A program made the position numbers and the translations under genes. The notes under the pieces were generated by a model that saw only the letters and a list, made by a program, of their open reading frames with translations, ran no database searches and was not told the DNA's origin. 21,500 bases of DNA from a virus. Positions 1 through 7,349 of the stretch are shown here, one piece after another (position 1 is the first letter of the stretch; the number at the start of each line of letters is the position of its first letter). The stretch spans positions 1 to 21,500 of the IMG/VR virus record IMGVR_UViG_3300037882_003995; one strand, written 5' to 3'.

Positions 1-1083
1 GAAGGTCGCGACATCAGCCAGCATCTGCCCCAATGGTACAGCCAGACGAAAAGCTGGACCCGCATCAAGAAAGACCTTGACGCAGAAGTCGGTGACCCTG
101 CGCAAGTCATCATCAACGATCAGCAAATCAGGGCCATTGCCCACGATCCAGCGCGCGATGCGCCCGATCATGCCCAGCTTCTCAAAGGGGCCAAGGCGAC
201 CAAATGGCTCAAGCGTGGCTTTGTCCCCGCCCGCGCGCCATTCTTGATGAAGATCGTCGATTGCCAAGGCGACCGGCTGGAATGGGCCGATTATGCGATT
301 GGCTACAAAATCATGGCGCGCATCGATACGGGCGTCATTGAACATGATCCGACCAAGGACGAGGCTTGGGTTGAATTGTCGCGGCTTTGCCAGCGCGCCG
401 TTCCGGGCGACGGCTTGGTCGATTTGGGTTACGATATTGTCGTGGTTGATACCGGCGGCAAAAAAGGCACCACGGCGCGGGTCTATGATTTCTGCAGCCG
501 CGCCATCAATTTCTATGCGATCAAAGGCTCATCCAAGCCTTTGTCGGTTCCCGTTGAAAAAGGCCGTCGCCAAAAAGCAAAGCTGCCAGGCGGTCGCACC
601 GTCAGCACAGACCTGTGGTTCATCAATACGGACAGCGGCAAGACAGTCGTCTATTCCATGCTCAAAACCGCTGCCGCCGCGTCGGATGCGGGCCAGTGCA
701 TCGTCGGGGGTCTGTATCTTGATCCTGAGACGACGGAAGAAGACTGCAAGCAATTGACCGCTGAGGTCTGGGTGCCGTCCAAATCGCGCCGCGCCACTGC
801 CGAGGGCACGTGGGACCGCTTGCCGGGCCGCGCCAACGAACAACTGGATTTGGCCGTCTATGCCAATGCTTTGGCATGGGGCCGCACGGGCCGCTGGAGC
901 GAGGCGGAATGGGCTGCCTTCACCCGCGAGAGACTTTCAGGGCCAGCATCGCAACTCCCGTTGTTTGATGTGCCGCCCGCGCCCGCTTTGCCAAAGATCA
1001 TCGAAACCGCACCTAATCCCGGTGCCAAAACCAAACCCGCTTGGATGGCACGCCTTGCCGCTCACAATGGAGGACAGACCTGA
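1..1083 (+). CDS. Phage terminase large subunit, GpA family (3' part, 5' end outside window)
   Basis: This is the large subunit of the DNA-packaging motor, which cuts concatemeric phage DNA and pumps it into proheads. The frame is open from base 1 to the TGA at 1081, giving 360 codons; lambda GpA has about 640, so the N-terminal ATPase part lies upstream. What remains is the nuclease half. A VDCQGDRLEW motif holds a probable metal-binding Asp, VVVDTGGKKG matches the WDTGG-type motif of GpA nucleases, AIKGSSKP follows it, and RANEQLDLAVYANALAW matches the C-terminal RRNEALD...YA signature. The in-frame TTG/ATG at 244-249 is internal, not the start. The stop overlaps the next ATG (TGATG). The GpA family is known; the exact catalytic residues are inferred. 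Confidence 0.93.
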   Translation, partial: EGRDISQHLPQWYSQTKSWTRIKKDLDAEVGDPAQVIINDQQIRAIAHDPARDAPDHAQLLKGAKATKWLKRGFVPARAPFLMKIVDCQGDRLEWADYAIGYKIMARIDTGVIEHDPTKDEAWVELSRLCQRAVPGDGLVDLGYDIVVVDTGGKKGTTARVYDFCSRAINFYAIKGSSKPLSVPVEKGRRQKAKLPGGRTVSTDLWFINTDSGKTVVYSMLKTAAAASDAGQCIVGGLYLDPETTEEDCKQLTAEVWVPSKSRRATAEGTWDRLPGRANEQLDLAVYANALAWGRTGRWSEAEWAAFTRERLSGPASQLPLFDVPPAPALPKIIETAPNPGAKTKPAWMARLAAHNGGQT

Positions 1084-1277
1084 TGCAAATGAAACCTGCT
1101 ACCTTCAACCACACGCTGGGCAATTCTGGCTTGGCTTTCACAAATGGGCTGCCGAAAGGGAAGCCCCCAACGTATCAAGAGCTCTCAGCGGATTTTGAAG
1201 AGGTCGCCCGATCAAGCGCAATCATGGCGCGTGCTGCACCTTATCGTGCACGCAGCGTTCAAGGTTCCGCCGCTTGA
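1083..1277 (+). CDS. Small protein between terminase and gpW, unrecognised
   Basis: The product has 64 residues and I do not recognise it. I chose the ATG at 1083 because it overlaps the terminase stop by one base (TGATG), and the gene ends in TTGA, where the TTG is the start of the gpW-like gene; both junctions look translationally coupled. A second ATG lies two codons downstream. The protein is polar, has no membrane segment or signal peptide, and contains a short acidic helix-like stretch (YQELSADFEEVARSS) followed by an Arg/Ala-rich tail. In lambda, gpW follows the terminase directly, so this is an inserted gene. Its position suggests a role in packaging or connector assembly, but nothing in the sequence proves this. 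Confidence 0.6.
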   Translation: MQMKPATFNHTLGNSGLAFTNGLPKGKPPTYQELSADFEEVARSSAIMARAAPYRARSVQGSAA

Positions 1278-1489
1278 CCCTCCCCACAATCGATGTCCGC
1301 CTCGCCGAGGCCACGCTCGCCCTGCATCAATTGCAGATTGGCACCAAGATCGTGCGCATCTCCTATGATGGCGTTATCACAGAATTTCAGGCGGCAGATA
1401 CAGCCAAGCTCGAAGCCTATATCGCCAAACTTGAAGCCGAAAAGGCAGGCCGTCGCCGTCGCGGCGCTGTCGGGTTTGTGTTCGCGTGA
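1274..1489 (+). CDS. gpW-like head-tail joining protein
   Basis: In lambda, gpW is a 68-residue protein that binds the portal after DNA packaging and builds the site for gpFII and the tail. This product has 71 residues. It shows the family layout: an N-terminal helix (LAEATLALHQLQIG), a beta hairpin (VRISYDGVITEFQ), a second helix (TAKLEAYIAKLEAEKA) and a basic RRRRGAVGF tail close to the RRRGPAGF ending of gpW. The start is TTG at 1274 inside the TTGA that ends the preceding gene, and the stop overlaps the portal GTG (GTGA). The position between terminase and portal is exactly that of lambda W. The TTG start and double coupling suggest modest expression. Confidence 0.85.
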   Translation: MTLPTIDVRLAEATLALHQLQIGTKIVRISYDGVITEFQAADTAKLEAYIAKLEAEKAGRRRRGAVGFVFA

Positions 1490-3099
1490 TCACTAAACCT
1501 CGCCTCAAAGTTCCCGCTACGTCACGTCCAAGCGTGCACGCCAATTCCAGCTTTGGCAACGGCGAAACCTATCGCAGCCAAAGCGTCACCCATCAGGACA
1601 TGGCGGTGTGGCAGCCCGGTCTGCGCAGTGCCGATAGCGCGTGGGCACCGGGCCGCGATCTGGCCAAGGCCCGCGCTGACGATCTCATTCGCAATGATGG
1701 CGCGGCGGCGTCCGGCGTTGAAAAATCATCCGATCTTCTGGTCGGCAATCAATGGACCCTGTCGGCAAAACCAGATGGCGATGCTCTTGGTCTTAATCCA
1801 GAACAAGCCCACGCCCTTGGCCGCCAGATGGAGCGCCAGTTCAACCGTTGGGGGTCAAACCTATGGTGTGACAAGCGCCGCCGCTGCACCTTCCCGATGC
1901 TCTTGACCTTGGCTGCGCGCGAAACCCATGGCGCGGCTGGCGAATCGTTTGGCGTTCTGGGCTGGCGTGAGCGGGCGCTGGATCACCAGCGCGCTTTCTA
2001 TGCCACCTGCCTTGACATTGTGGATGCAGACCGCGTCCGCAACCCGATGGGCGGCGTTGACAATGAATTTCTGCGCAGCGGTATCGAGATTGACAGCGAT
2101 GGCGCACCCATTGCCGCTCATTTTCGCGGCGGGCATCCTGGCGACACGGGCTTCTATACCAATGCCTTCCAAACCACGCGCGTACCATGGGAAACAGAGA
2201 CAGGTCGCCCGATCATCGTTCATTGGGCAGAGCCGTTTCGGGCTGGTCAAACGCGGGGCGTGTCCCGCTTTGCCGCCATTCTGGCACCTTTCAAGCAATT
2301 GTCCCGATTGGCAGACGCCGAAATCGGCTCCGCTGTCATCAATGCCATGTTCTCGGCCTTTATCAAAAGCGGGTTTGACCCCGCCGCAGTCGCCGAAAGC
2401 CTTGGCGGCTCTGGCAGCGCTGGCGACCAAGGGCAGGGCTGGCAAGATATGCGGATGGGGATTTATGAGAATGCACCTGTGCTTCTCAACGGCAACAAGA
2501 TTCCAATTCTTGCACCAGGCGACGAGGTCGAAGTTCAAAACCAAAGCCGCGACACCGCAGAGTTTGTCGGCTTCCGGTCGAGTTTCCTCCAAACCATCGC
2601 CGCTGCTTTGGGTATCAGCTATGAACAACTTCAGGCCGATTTCACCAAGACAACCTATTCCAGTGCGCGCGCTGCGCTCAACGAAGTCTGGCGCTGGGTC
2701 AAGGCCCGTCGTGCTGGCCTGATCGCGCAATTCGTACAGCCAATTTATTACGCTGTCATGGAAGAGGCGTTCGACCGTGGCTACATCACGCCGCCCCCCG
2801 GTGCGCCTGATTTCTATGAGGCATGGGACCTCTATCTCAAGGCCACATGGATCGGCCCCGCACGGGGCTATATCGACCCCGTCAAAGAGCGCCAAGCCGC
2901 ACAAATCGGCATGGAAATTGGCGTCACGACTGGCGAGATGGAAGCTGCCGAACAAGGCGGCGACTATGAAGACAATCTCAATCAGCGCGCCGTGGAAGAA
3001 CGCATGCGTCGCGATTTGCGCCTGCCGCCCGTCGCTTCTGCGATCTATATGGGCGGCGCGCCATCCCCACCCCCAGAAGAGGCCCGCGCGACATCATGA
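1486..3099 (+). CDS. Portal protein, lambda gpB family
   Basis: The portal is a dodecameric ring at one capsid vertex through which DNA enters and leaves and to which the terminase and connectors dock. The product has 537 residues, against 533 for lambda gpB. The clearest signature is around residues 378-400, YEQLQADFTKTTYSSARAA, which matches the conserved YEQL...YSTARA...E.W segment of lambda-family portals. A conserved N-terminal R.DDLIRND stretch and PVKERQA.QIGME near residue 465-480 also fit. The start is GTG at 1486, overlapping the gpW stop; the stop overlaps the protease ATG (ATGA at 3096). The last about 20 residues are Pro-rich. In lambda, gpB is trimmed by the prohead protease; whether this one is cannot be seen. 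Confidence 0.95.
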   Translation: MITKPRLKVPATSRPSVHANSSFGNGETYRSQSVTHQDMAVWQPGLRSADSAWAPGRDLAKARADDLIRNDGAAASGVEKSSDLLVGNQWTLSAKPDGDALGLNPEQAHALGRQMERQFNRWGSNLWCDKRRRCTFPMLLTLAARETHGAAGESFGVLGWRERALDHQRAFYATCLDIVDADRVRNPMGGVDNEFLRSGIEIDSDGAPIAAHFRGGHPGDTGFYTNAFQTTRVPWETETGRPIIVHWAEPFRAGQTRGVSRFAAILAPFKQLSRLADAEIGSAVINAMFSAFIKSGFDPAAVAESLGGSGSAGDQGQGWQDMRMGIYENAPVLLNGNKIPILAPGDEVEVQNQSRDTAEFVGFRSSFLQTIAAALGISYEQLQADFTKTTYSSARAALNEVWRWVKARRAGLIAQFVQPIYYAVMEEAFDRGYITPPPGAPDFYEAWDLYLKATWIGPARGYIDPVKERQAAQIGMEIGVTTGEMEAAEQGGDYEDNLNQRAVEERMRRDLRLPPVASAIYMGGAPSPPPEEARATS

Positions 3100-4667
3100 C
3101 ACGCCGACAAATCCAAGATCGCGGTGCGCTCGCCCGTTTGATCGCCGCCAACACCAACCGTCCGCTGTTGATCCGTCAAGAAGCCGTTGGCCCGCTGATG
3201 GGTCAATTGGGCATACATCAAGAACGCCCGTCCCGCTTGGCCGCACTTGGCCGTATGTTTGGCATGGGTGCCACCAATGGACCGCCCCAGCCGATGGCGT
3301 GGGATGATTATGATGATGCGCCGCCCCGCGCGGGCACAATGGCCGATTGGCTGGGTGAAGATTTACGCCCGACGGTGCCGGGTCTTTCGGGATCGGGCAT
3401 CATTGGCGAGGGCTGGGGCTATGTGATTGCCGATGGCGGCATTGCCATCATCGGCATTGAGGGGGCTTTGCCCGCTCACGGCGGCTATTATTCAGACGCC
3501 TATCATGGCTATGACACCATTTCGCGAGCCCACGGCGAGGCACAGGCCGATGGCCGTGTGCGTGGCGTCATGATGCTCTCCAACACACCTGGCGGCGTCG
3601 TGCATGATGGCTTGAACGCTTTGGCAGATGAGCTGCGCACGGGCGACAAACCGCTTTGGACCTTTGCCGACATGGCCTGCAGTGCAGGCTATTGGATGGC
3701 CAGCGCCAGTGACCGCATTTTGTCGGGCCAATATGGTCAAACAGGCTCTATCGGAGTGGTCATCGTCCATCAGAATATGACGGGCGCTTTGGCGCAAGCG
3801 GGCGTTGAAATCGAAACAATCGAGTTTCCTGCCAATGCCGAAAAGACCGCAGGCGCTTGGTGGAAGGCTTTGTCTGAAACCACACGCGCAGATCTACAAG
3901 CCGACATAGACCAGATTGGTGCGGACTTCATTGCGGCGGTGGTGGCGGGTCGGCCCTCGATGGACTCCGCCGCGATCGAAGCGCTTGGCGCACGGGTTTT
4001 CATGGGCGCACACCGCGATGCCGGCCGCTCTGCTTTGTCGATTGGCTTGATTGACGAGATCGCACCAAGCCCGATGGCGGCCATTGCGTCGCTGGTCGCC
4101 AGTCTGCCCACAACTGTCGCGGTCTCCGTACCTGCAGACCCTCTCGCAACCCCAAACCGCGCGGACGCGGCTCGTCCGAAAACACCAGAAAAGGAGGCCG
4201 ACATGGCCCTTCGCAATCGACTATCAGCGGCCATGCCAGCCTTGCGCGCCGCCGCCCCCAAAACCAGTGCTGAAGATCAACTCAAGGCGATCCAAGACAT
4301 TCTGGATGCTCCCGATGAAGACGAAGAAGACCTCGAGGAAGACGATGCGGATGTCTCTGACGACGTGTCCGACGACGAGGAAGAGGGCGATCCTATGGCG
4401 ACGGCGCAAGCCATCATGAACCTGCCAGAAGCCAAAGGCCGCGATGCTCTTGCCAGAGTCCTCGCCTTTCAAAAGGGCGCAACGGTTGCAGGCGCAAAAG
4501 CCGCTCTCGGTGCCGCCCCAAAAGGCCGCACCATGGGTCCCGTGCCCAATCCAGAACTTGGTGCGGGTGGCGAAAGTGGGGCGGGGGGGACGCTGGCACA
4601 GCAAACCCTTGCCATTGCCCGCCAAGACGCCCTCGCCCGTCAGGGTGCCGCCCCCCGCAAATCTTAA
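3096..4667 (+). CDS. S49-family prohead protease (lambda gpC-like) with C-terminal scaffold domain
   Basis: This is a serine protease of the SppA/gpC family that processes the prohead during maturation. The product has 523 residues (lambda gpC: 439). The protease domain covers roughly residues 95-340. Ser196 in MACSAGYWMASASD is the probable nucleophile, and Lys250 in ANAEKTAGAWW the probable general base; the 54-residue gap is close to the 52 between lambda gpC Ser166 and Lys218. GQTGSIGVV follows the serine as in the family. Residues 340-369 form a Pro/Ala linker. Residues 370-523 form a scaffold-like tail with a strongly acidic patch at about 404-433 and can be made separately from an internal start. 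The ATG overlaps the portal stop (ATGA). Confidence 0.93.
   Translation: MTRRQIQDRGALARLIAANTNRPLLIRQEAVGPLMGQLGIHQERPSRLAALGRMFGMGATNGPPQPMAWDDYDDAPPRAGTMADWLGEDLRPTVPGLSGSGIIGEGWGYVIADGGIAIIGIEGALPAHGGYYSDAYHGYDTISRAHGEAQADGRVRGVMMLSNTPGGVVHDGLNALADELRTGDKPLWTFADMACSAGYWMASASDRILSGQYGQTGSIGVVIVHQNMTGALAQAGVEIETIEFPANAEKTAGAWWKALSETTRADLQADIDQIGADFIAAVVAGRPSMDSAAIEALGARVFMGAHRDAGRSALSIGLIDEIAPSPMAAIASLVASLPTTVAVSVPADPLATPNRADAARPKTPEKEADMALRNRLSAAMPALRAAAPKTSAEDQLKAIQDILDAPDEDEEDLEEDDADVSDDVSDDEEEGDPMATAQAIMNLPEAKGRDALARVLAFQKGATVAGAKAALGAAPKGRTMGPVPNPELGAGGESGAGGTLAQQTLAIARQDALARQGAAPRKS
4191..4197 (+). promoter_or_regulatory. Internal Shine-Dalgarno site for the scaffold start
   Basis: AAGGAGG lies five bases before the in-frame ATG at 4203, deep inside the protease gene. 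It is among the strongest ribosome-binding sequences in the window, and most neighbouring genes have weak sites or rely on overlaps. That placement argues for a real internal translation start rather than chance. Confidence 0.75.
4203..4667 (+). CDS. Probable internal in-frame scaffold protein (Nu3-like)
   Basis: In lambda, the scaffold Nu3 is translated from an internal in-frame start in gene C and shares the C-terminus of the protease. The same arrangement is visible here: ATG 4203 is codon 370 of the protease, preceded by AAGGAGG with five-base spacing, and it would give 154 residues. The product has an Ala-rich helical N-terminus, a highly acidic segment at about residues 35-64, and a Gly/Ala/Gln-rich C-terminus (ALARQGAAPRKS). 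High helix content, low complexity and strong charge are typical of capsid scaffolds. The independent product is an inference from position and ribosome-binding site; a protease-only model would read the segment simply as a C-terminal domain. Confidence 0.7.
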   Translation: MALRNRLSAAMPALRAAAPKTSAEDQLKAIQDILDAPDEDEEDLEEDDADVSDDVSDDEEEGDPMATAQAIMNLPEAKGRDALARVLAFQKGATVAGAKAALGAAPKGRTMGPVPNPELGAGGESGAGGTLAQQTLAIARQDALARQGAAPRKS

Positions 4668-4712
4668 TCGGCACTCCTCGCCAAAAAAAACGCAAAATCG
4701 GAGCCTTAAATC

Positions 4713-5081
4713 ATGGAAGTCACCAAAGCTGTTGCCCCTAAAACCGTCGATCAAGTCGTCGCTTGGGAAATTGAAACCACCTACACCACTGAAACCCGTG
4801 TCTGGGCCGCTGGTGTTCCCGTCACAGAAATTGGACAAGTTTATGGCGTCGTCACTTCAAACGGCACCATCAAACCACACGACGTCGCCAACTCTGACGG
4901 GTCAGAAGTTGCTGCTGGTATTGCGCTCACCCGTGGCGTGGCTGGCGAAACCTGCGCGGGCCTCGAAAATGGTCCGGCGATTGTCTTTGTCGATGGCTTG
5001 ATTTTCAAAGCAGGCATCTCTGCCCCAAACAAAGCCGCCGCCCTTGCCGCCTTGCGCGCCAAACTCATCAAGGCTCGCTAA
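4713..5081 (+). CDS. Head decoration protein, lambda gpD-like
   Basis: gpD forms trimers on the outside of the expanded capsid and stabilises it against DNA pressure. The product has 122 residues (lambda gpD: 110). The core shows the family pattern: a beta-rich start, TSNGTIKPHDVANSDG around residues 48-65, AAGIALTRGVAG at about 66-78, and NGPAIVFVDGLIFKAG, followed by a C-terminal helix (KAAALAALRAKLIKAR). It sits between the protease/scaffold and the capsid gene, as in lambda. A CGGAG ribosome-binding site lies about nine bases before the ATG, in a 45-base gap after the protease stop; this gap is one of the largest in the window and is compatible with independent high translation. Confidence 0.88.
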   Translation: MEVTKAVAPKTVDQVVAWEIETTYTTETRVWAAGVPVTEIGQVYGVVTSNGTIKPHDVANSDGSEVAAGIALTRGVAGETCAGLENGPAIVFVDGLIFKAGISAPNKAAALAALRAKLIKAR

Positions 5082-5092
5082 ATCGCGCCAAT

Positions 5093-5122
5093 CTTTACCC
5101 CCTTAATCCTGAAAGGATAAAG
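5093..5122 (+). promoter_or_regulatory. Short hairpin over the capsid ribosome-binding site
   Basis: ATCCT (5106-5110) and AGGAT (5114-5118) form a five-base-pair stem with a GAA loop. An outer CTTT (5093-5096) can pair with AAAG (5119-5122) across a bulge. The right arm is the Shine-Dalgarno sequence of the capsid gene. The stem is weak and may be without effect, but it lies exactly on the site that sets capsid yield. Confidence 0.25.
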
Positions 5123-5124
5123 TC

Positions 5125-6171
5125 ATGTTGACACTACTCGACAGCGGCGGAAGCCAGCTCATCTACACAAACCGCGAAGTTTCTGAATTGATCAATCTCT
5201 TGCCACCTGTTTCCCAACGCTTGACGGCGGCAGGGCGGTTCCGTCCACGCGGCGGTACATCGGCATTTGTAGAAATTGAACGCCTTGAAACTTCACTACG
5301 GATGATTCCAGCCGTTGCAGACGGTCGCCCTGCCAATCGACAGGCCCGCAAGCCCGGTGAAAGCCTGATCTTCAAAATCCCCAACATGCCGGTGATCACC
5401 ACGATCACAGCTAATGCCATTCGCAATATTCGCGCTGCCGGTCAGCGCGGTGCCCGCACAATGGCTGACGAAGTCAATCGCGAACTCACCACAATGCGGA
5501 TGCAATTTGACTTGACACGCGAGTATCTGCGCATGACCGCCCTCAAAGGCATCATCAAGGATGGCGCGGGGAGCACATTGTACGATCTTTATGAGGCCTT
5601 TGGCATCACTAAAAAGACCGTTGACTTTGCGCTTGATGTACCCACCACAAATGTGCGCGCCAAATGCCAAGAGATTGTCGCTCATGTTGGGGCTAATTTG
5701 CGCGGCGATACGTTCACGCAAATCCAAGTCGAGGTTTCAACTGATTTCTTTGACGATCTGATTGCCCACCCCAACGTCGAAAAATTCTACGTCAACGCAG
5801 AACAAGCGCTCAATATTGCTGATGTGTTGCGGGGCGTCGATGCCAATTATCGCCCGCGTGAGTTCCCATTTGGCGGGGTTCGTTTTGTCGAAGTGCCGGG
5901 ACAAGTTGAGTTGTGGAACGGCACTACCGCCCCCTTCATTGAGCCGGGCTTCGGTCACGCTTATCCAGGCGGGACTTTGATGACTGAAGAAGCCTTTGTG
6001 GCTCCGCCAATCGACATCACAGAAATGACGGGCGTGCCTGCCAATGTGGCGGATGTCCTGCACGTCACGCAAGAAATCTTGAAGCACAATGCCGGCGTTG
6101 AGCTTCAGGGCCAATTGAACGAACTTCCACTTTACAAGCGCCCGCAAGTGCTTGTCGAAGTCACGAAGTAA
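5125..6171 (+). CDS. Major capsid protein, lambda gpE-like
   Basis: This is the main shell subunit, with the HK97 fold. The product has 348 residues, against 341 for lambda gpE. Family features include the N-terminal LTLLDSGGSQLIYTNREVSE segment, RPRGGTSAFVEIE, a helical region with RMQFDLTREYLRMTALKG at about residues 131-148, STDFFDDLIAHPNVEKFY near 206-223, and AYPGGT in the C-terminal part. The protein carries no long N-terminal delta domain, which agrees with a separate scaffold. An AAAGGA site lies before the ATG and a short hairpin (ATCCT/AGGAT, 5106-5118) contains it. The stop at 6169 is followed by the left arm of a long inverted repeat. Confidence 0.93.
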   Translation: MLTLLDSGGSQLIYTNREVSELINLLPPVSQRLTAAGRFRPRGGTSAFVEIERLETSLRMIPAVADGRPANRQARKPGESLIFKIPNMPVITTITANAIRNIRAAGQRGARTMADEVNRELTTMRMQFDLTREYLRMTALKGIIKDGAGSTLYDLYEAFGITKKTVDFALDVPTTNVRAKCQEIVAHVGANLRGDTFTQIQVEVSTDFFDDLIAHPNVEKFYVNAEQALNIADVLRGVDANYRPREFPFGGVRFVEVPGQVELWNGTTAPFIEPGFGHAYPGGTLMTEEAFVAPPIDITEMTGVPANVADVLHVTQEILKHNAGVELQGQLNELPLYKRPQVLVEVTK

Positions 6172-6179
6172 ACCCCAAA

Positions 6180-6262
6180 GCCATCGGTCCAGACCCCTCA
6201 TGAACCCCGATCTTTCTGCGCTCGCGCTTTCGGGCGCAAAGCAGGTGATCTGGACCGATGGC
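6180..6262 (+). repeat. Perfect 14-base inverted repeat around a start codon
   Basis: The left arm at 6180-6193 (GCCATCGGTCCAGA) and the right arm at 6249-6262 (TCTGGACCGATGGC) are exact reverse complements. They enclose a 55-base loop with the ATG (6200) of the FII-position gene, which has no visible Shine-Dalgarno site. The left arm begins nine bases after the capsid stop; the right arm is inside the coding sequence. There is no T-run after it, so it is not a simple terminator. A short GCGC stem can form inside the loop. The arms are seen directly; a regulatory RNA role is inferred. Confidence 0.7.
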
Positions 6263-6583
6263 GCTTTCATTCCTGGCAGCGGCGCACCTGTGCCGCTGCG
6301 TCTATGGCGTCGCGCCAAGCGCCGGCCACAAAACATTGACGGCATGATGATCGGGGTCTTTGTCACCCAAGTCATCATCCACGTGGACCGCGCGGACCTG
6401 ACAGCCGAACCCGTCACCGATGACAGCTTCACGTTGGAAGGCCCCTATGGCCTTGAACAGTGGCGCGTGTGTGAGCGCGCAGCGGGTGAGACATTTATGG
6501 GCAATCAAGTTTGGCGCGTCCCCGTTGAGCCTGTGCCAGACACCGCTGCCACAATCTTCATGGACGGCAATGGCTATGAGTGA
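6200..6583 (+). CDS. Probable head-tail connector/stopper (FII position)
   Basis: The product has 127 residues (lambda gpFII: 117). FII-type proteins bind the filled head through gpW and create the docking site for the tail. I assign this role from position directly after the capsid gene and before a Z-like gene, from length, and from a beta-rich pattern (two strands around IDGMMIGVFVTQVIIHVDRA, then QWRVCERAAGE and NQVWRVPVEPVPDTAATI). Sequence identity to gpFII is not evident by eye, so a different connector type is possible. The ATG at 6200 was chosen because an upstream in-frame ATG (6152) would start inside the capsid gene. No ribosome-binding site is visible, and the start lies in the loop of a long inverted repeat. 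The stop overlaps the next start by eight bases. Confidence 0.5.
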   Translation: MNPDLSALALSGAKQVIWTDGAFIPGSGAPVPLRLWRRAKRRPQNIDGMMIGVFVTQVIIHVDRADLTAEPVTDDSFTLEGPYGLEQWRVCERAAGETFMGNQVWRVPVEPVPDTAATIFMDGNGYE

Positions 6584-7349
6584 TTTGCACCTTGGCCTTG
6601 CCCTTGAAGGCAATCTGCAATCATGGGGCGAGGGTCTGGTCGACGCGATGATCGGCGCAATCTCTGTCTCCGTGGCCGATGAAGCCAAGCGCGTCGAGCG
6701 GGCTTTGGAAGATGAAACGTCGATCTTGGGCGGCTTGGCCCGTGCTTGGGAGTATGAGCTGTTTCCAAAATCAGGCCGTTCTTATTCGCCATCCGCTGAT
6801 GTAGTTCATACCGAACCACATATCATCGAAGCCCATTCCAATGGTGCTGACATTCAGGCCAAGCGCGGGCGCTATCTTTGGATTCCTATTGAGGGAAGCC
6901 CTGCAGATCGCCGCTATGAAAAACATCAAATTCCAAGACTGGAAATGCAAAGTCTGTTTGGTCGCGACCAAATCAAACTCATCGTCACCAAAAAGGGCCA
7001 GTTGTTGGTTGTTGCGCAAGGCAAGGCGATGGACCCTGGCATGGCGATGGGAAAGTCTCTGCGCAAAGAGTTTAAGCGCCGCCGTGGCTTTGGTAAAGCG
7101 GGCAATGTGACGCGCACCTATAACCAGCACAGCAGCTTCACAAGCTATATTGAGCCCGACGTCACCATTCCTTTGTTCATCCTAAAGCCAAACGTTCGCC
7201 TTGAAAAAATCATGGACTGGCGGGGCCGCGCGGAAATGGAAGCGCGCAGTTTTCCAGACCGTGTCGATTCCAATTTGCAAGCCCGCTTTGATGCATATGC
7301 CAGAAATCCGGACGGCATTGAGCATATGCGGCGGGAGTATCCGTTATGA
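6576..7349 (+). CDS. Tail completion protein, gpZ/DUF6441-like
   Basis: The product has 257 residues from ATG 6576; ATG 6570 two codons upstream is equally possible. It resembles DUF6441 phage proteins, which sit at the lambda Z position: an N-terminal helical part, then KRGRYLWIPIEGSPA near residues 96-110, a basic segment (SLRKEFKRRRGFGKAG), PLFILKPNVRLEKIMDW near 206-222, and an aromatic C-terminal helix. gpZ acts at the tail end that joins the head. The order connector-Z-U-V supports the assignment. The family match comes from memory of the pattern and not from a search. The start overlaps the previous stop, and the stop overlaps the next ATG (ATGA), so coupled translation is likely. Confidence 0.55.
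   Translation: MSDLHLGLALEGNLQSWGEGLVDAMIGAISVSVADEAKRVERALEDETSILGGLARAWEYELFPKSGRSYSPSADVVHTEPHIIEAHSNGADIQAKRGRYLWIPIEGSPADRRYEKHQIPRLEMQSLFGRDQIKLIVTKKGQLLVVAQGKAMDPGMAMGKSLRKEFKRRRGFGKAGNVTRTYNQHSSFTSYIEPDVTIPLFILKPNVRLEKIMDWRGRAEMEARSFPDRVDSNLQARFDAYARNPDGIEHMRREYPL

Noticed and set aside
1861-2955. Long open frame on the minus strand (364 codons) across the portal gene
   Set aside because: It lies fully antisense to a clear portal gene, its translation is Cys/His/Arg-rich without a recognisable domain, and GC-rich third positions commonly create such mirror frames.
5511-5545. TTGACA-like -35 box inside the capsid gene
   Set aside because: No matching -10 element at proper spacing; I found no supportable promoter in the window, and the genes look like one read-through late operon.
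6152-6199. Upstream in-frame start for the FII-position protein
   Set aside because: It begins inside the capsid coding sequence and would add a basic Ser/Arg-rich extension (MSKSRSKPQSHRSRPL) that looks like out-of-frame capsid sequence; ATG 6200 is preferred.
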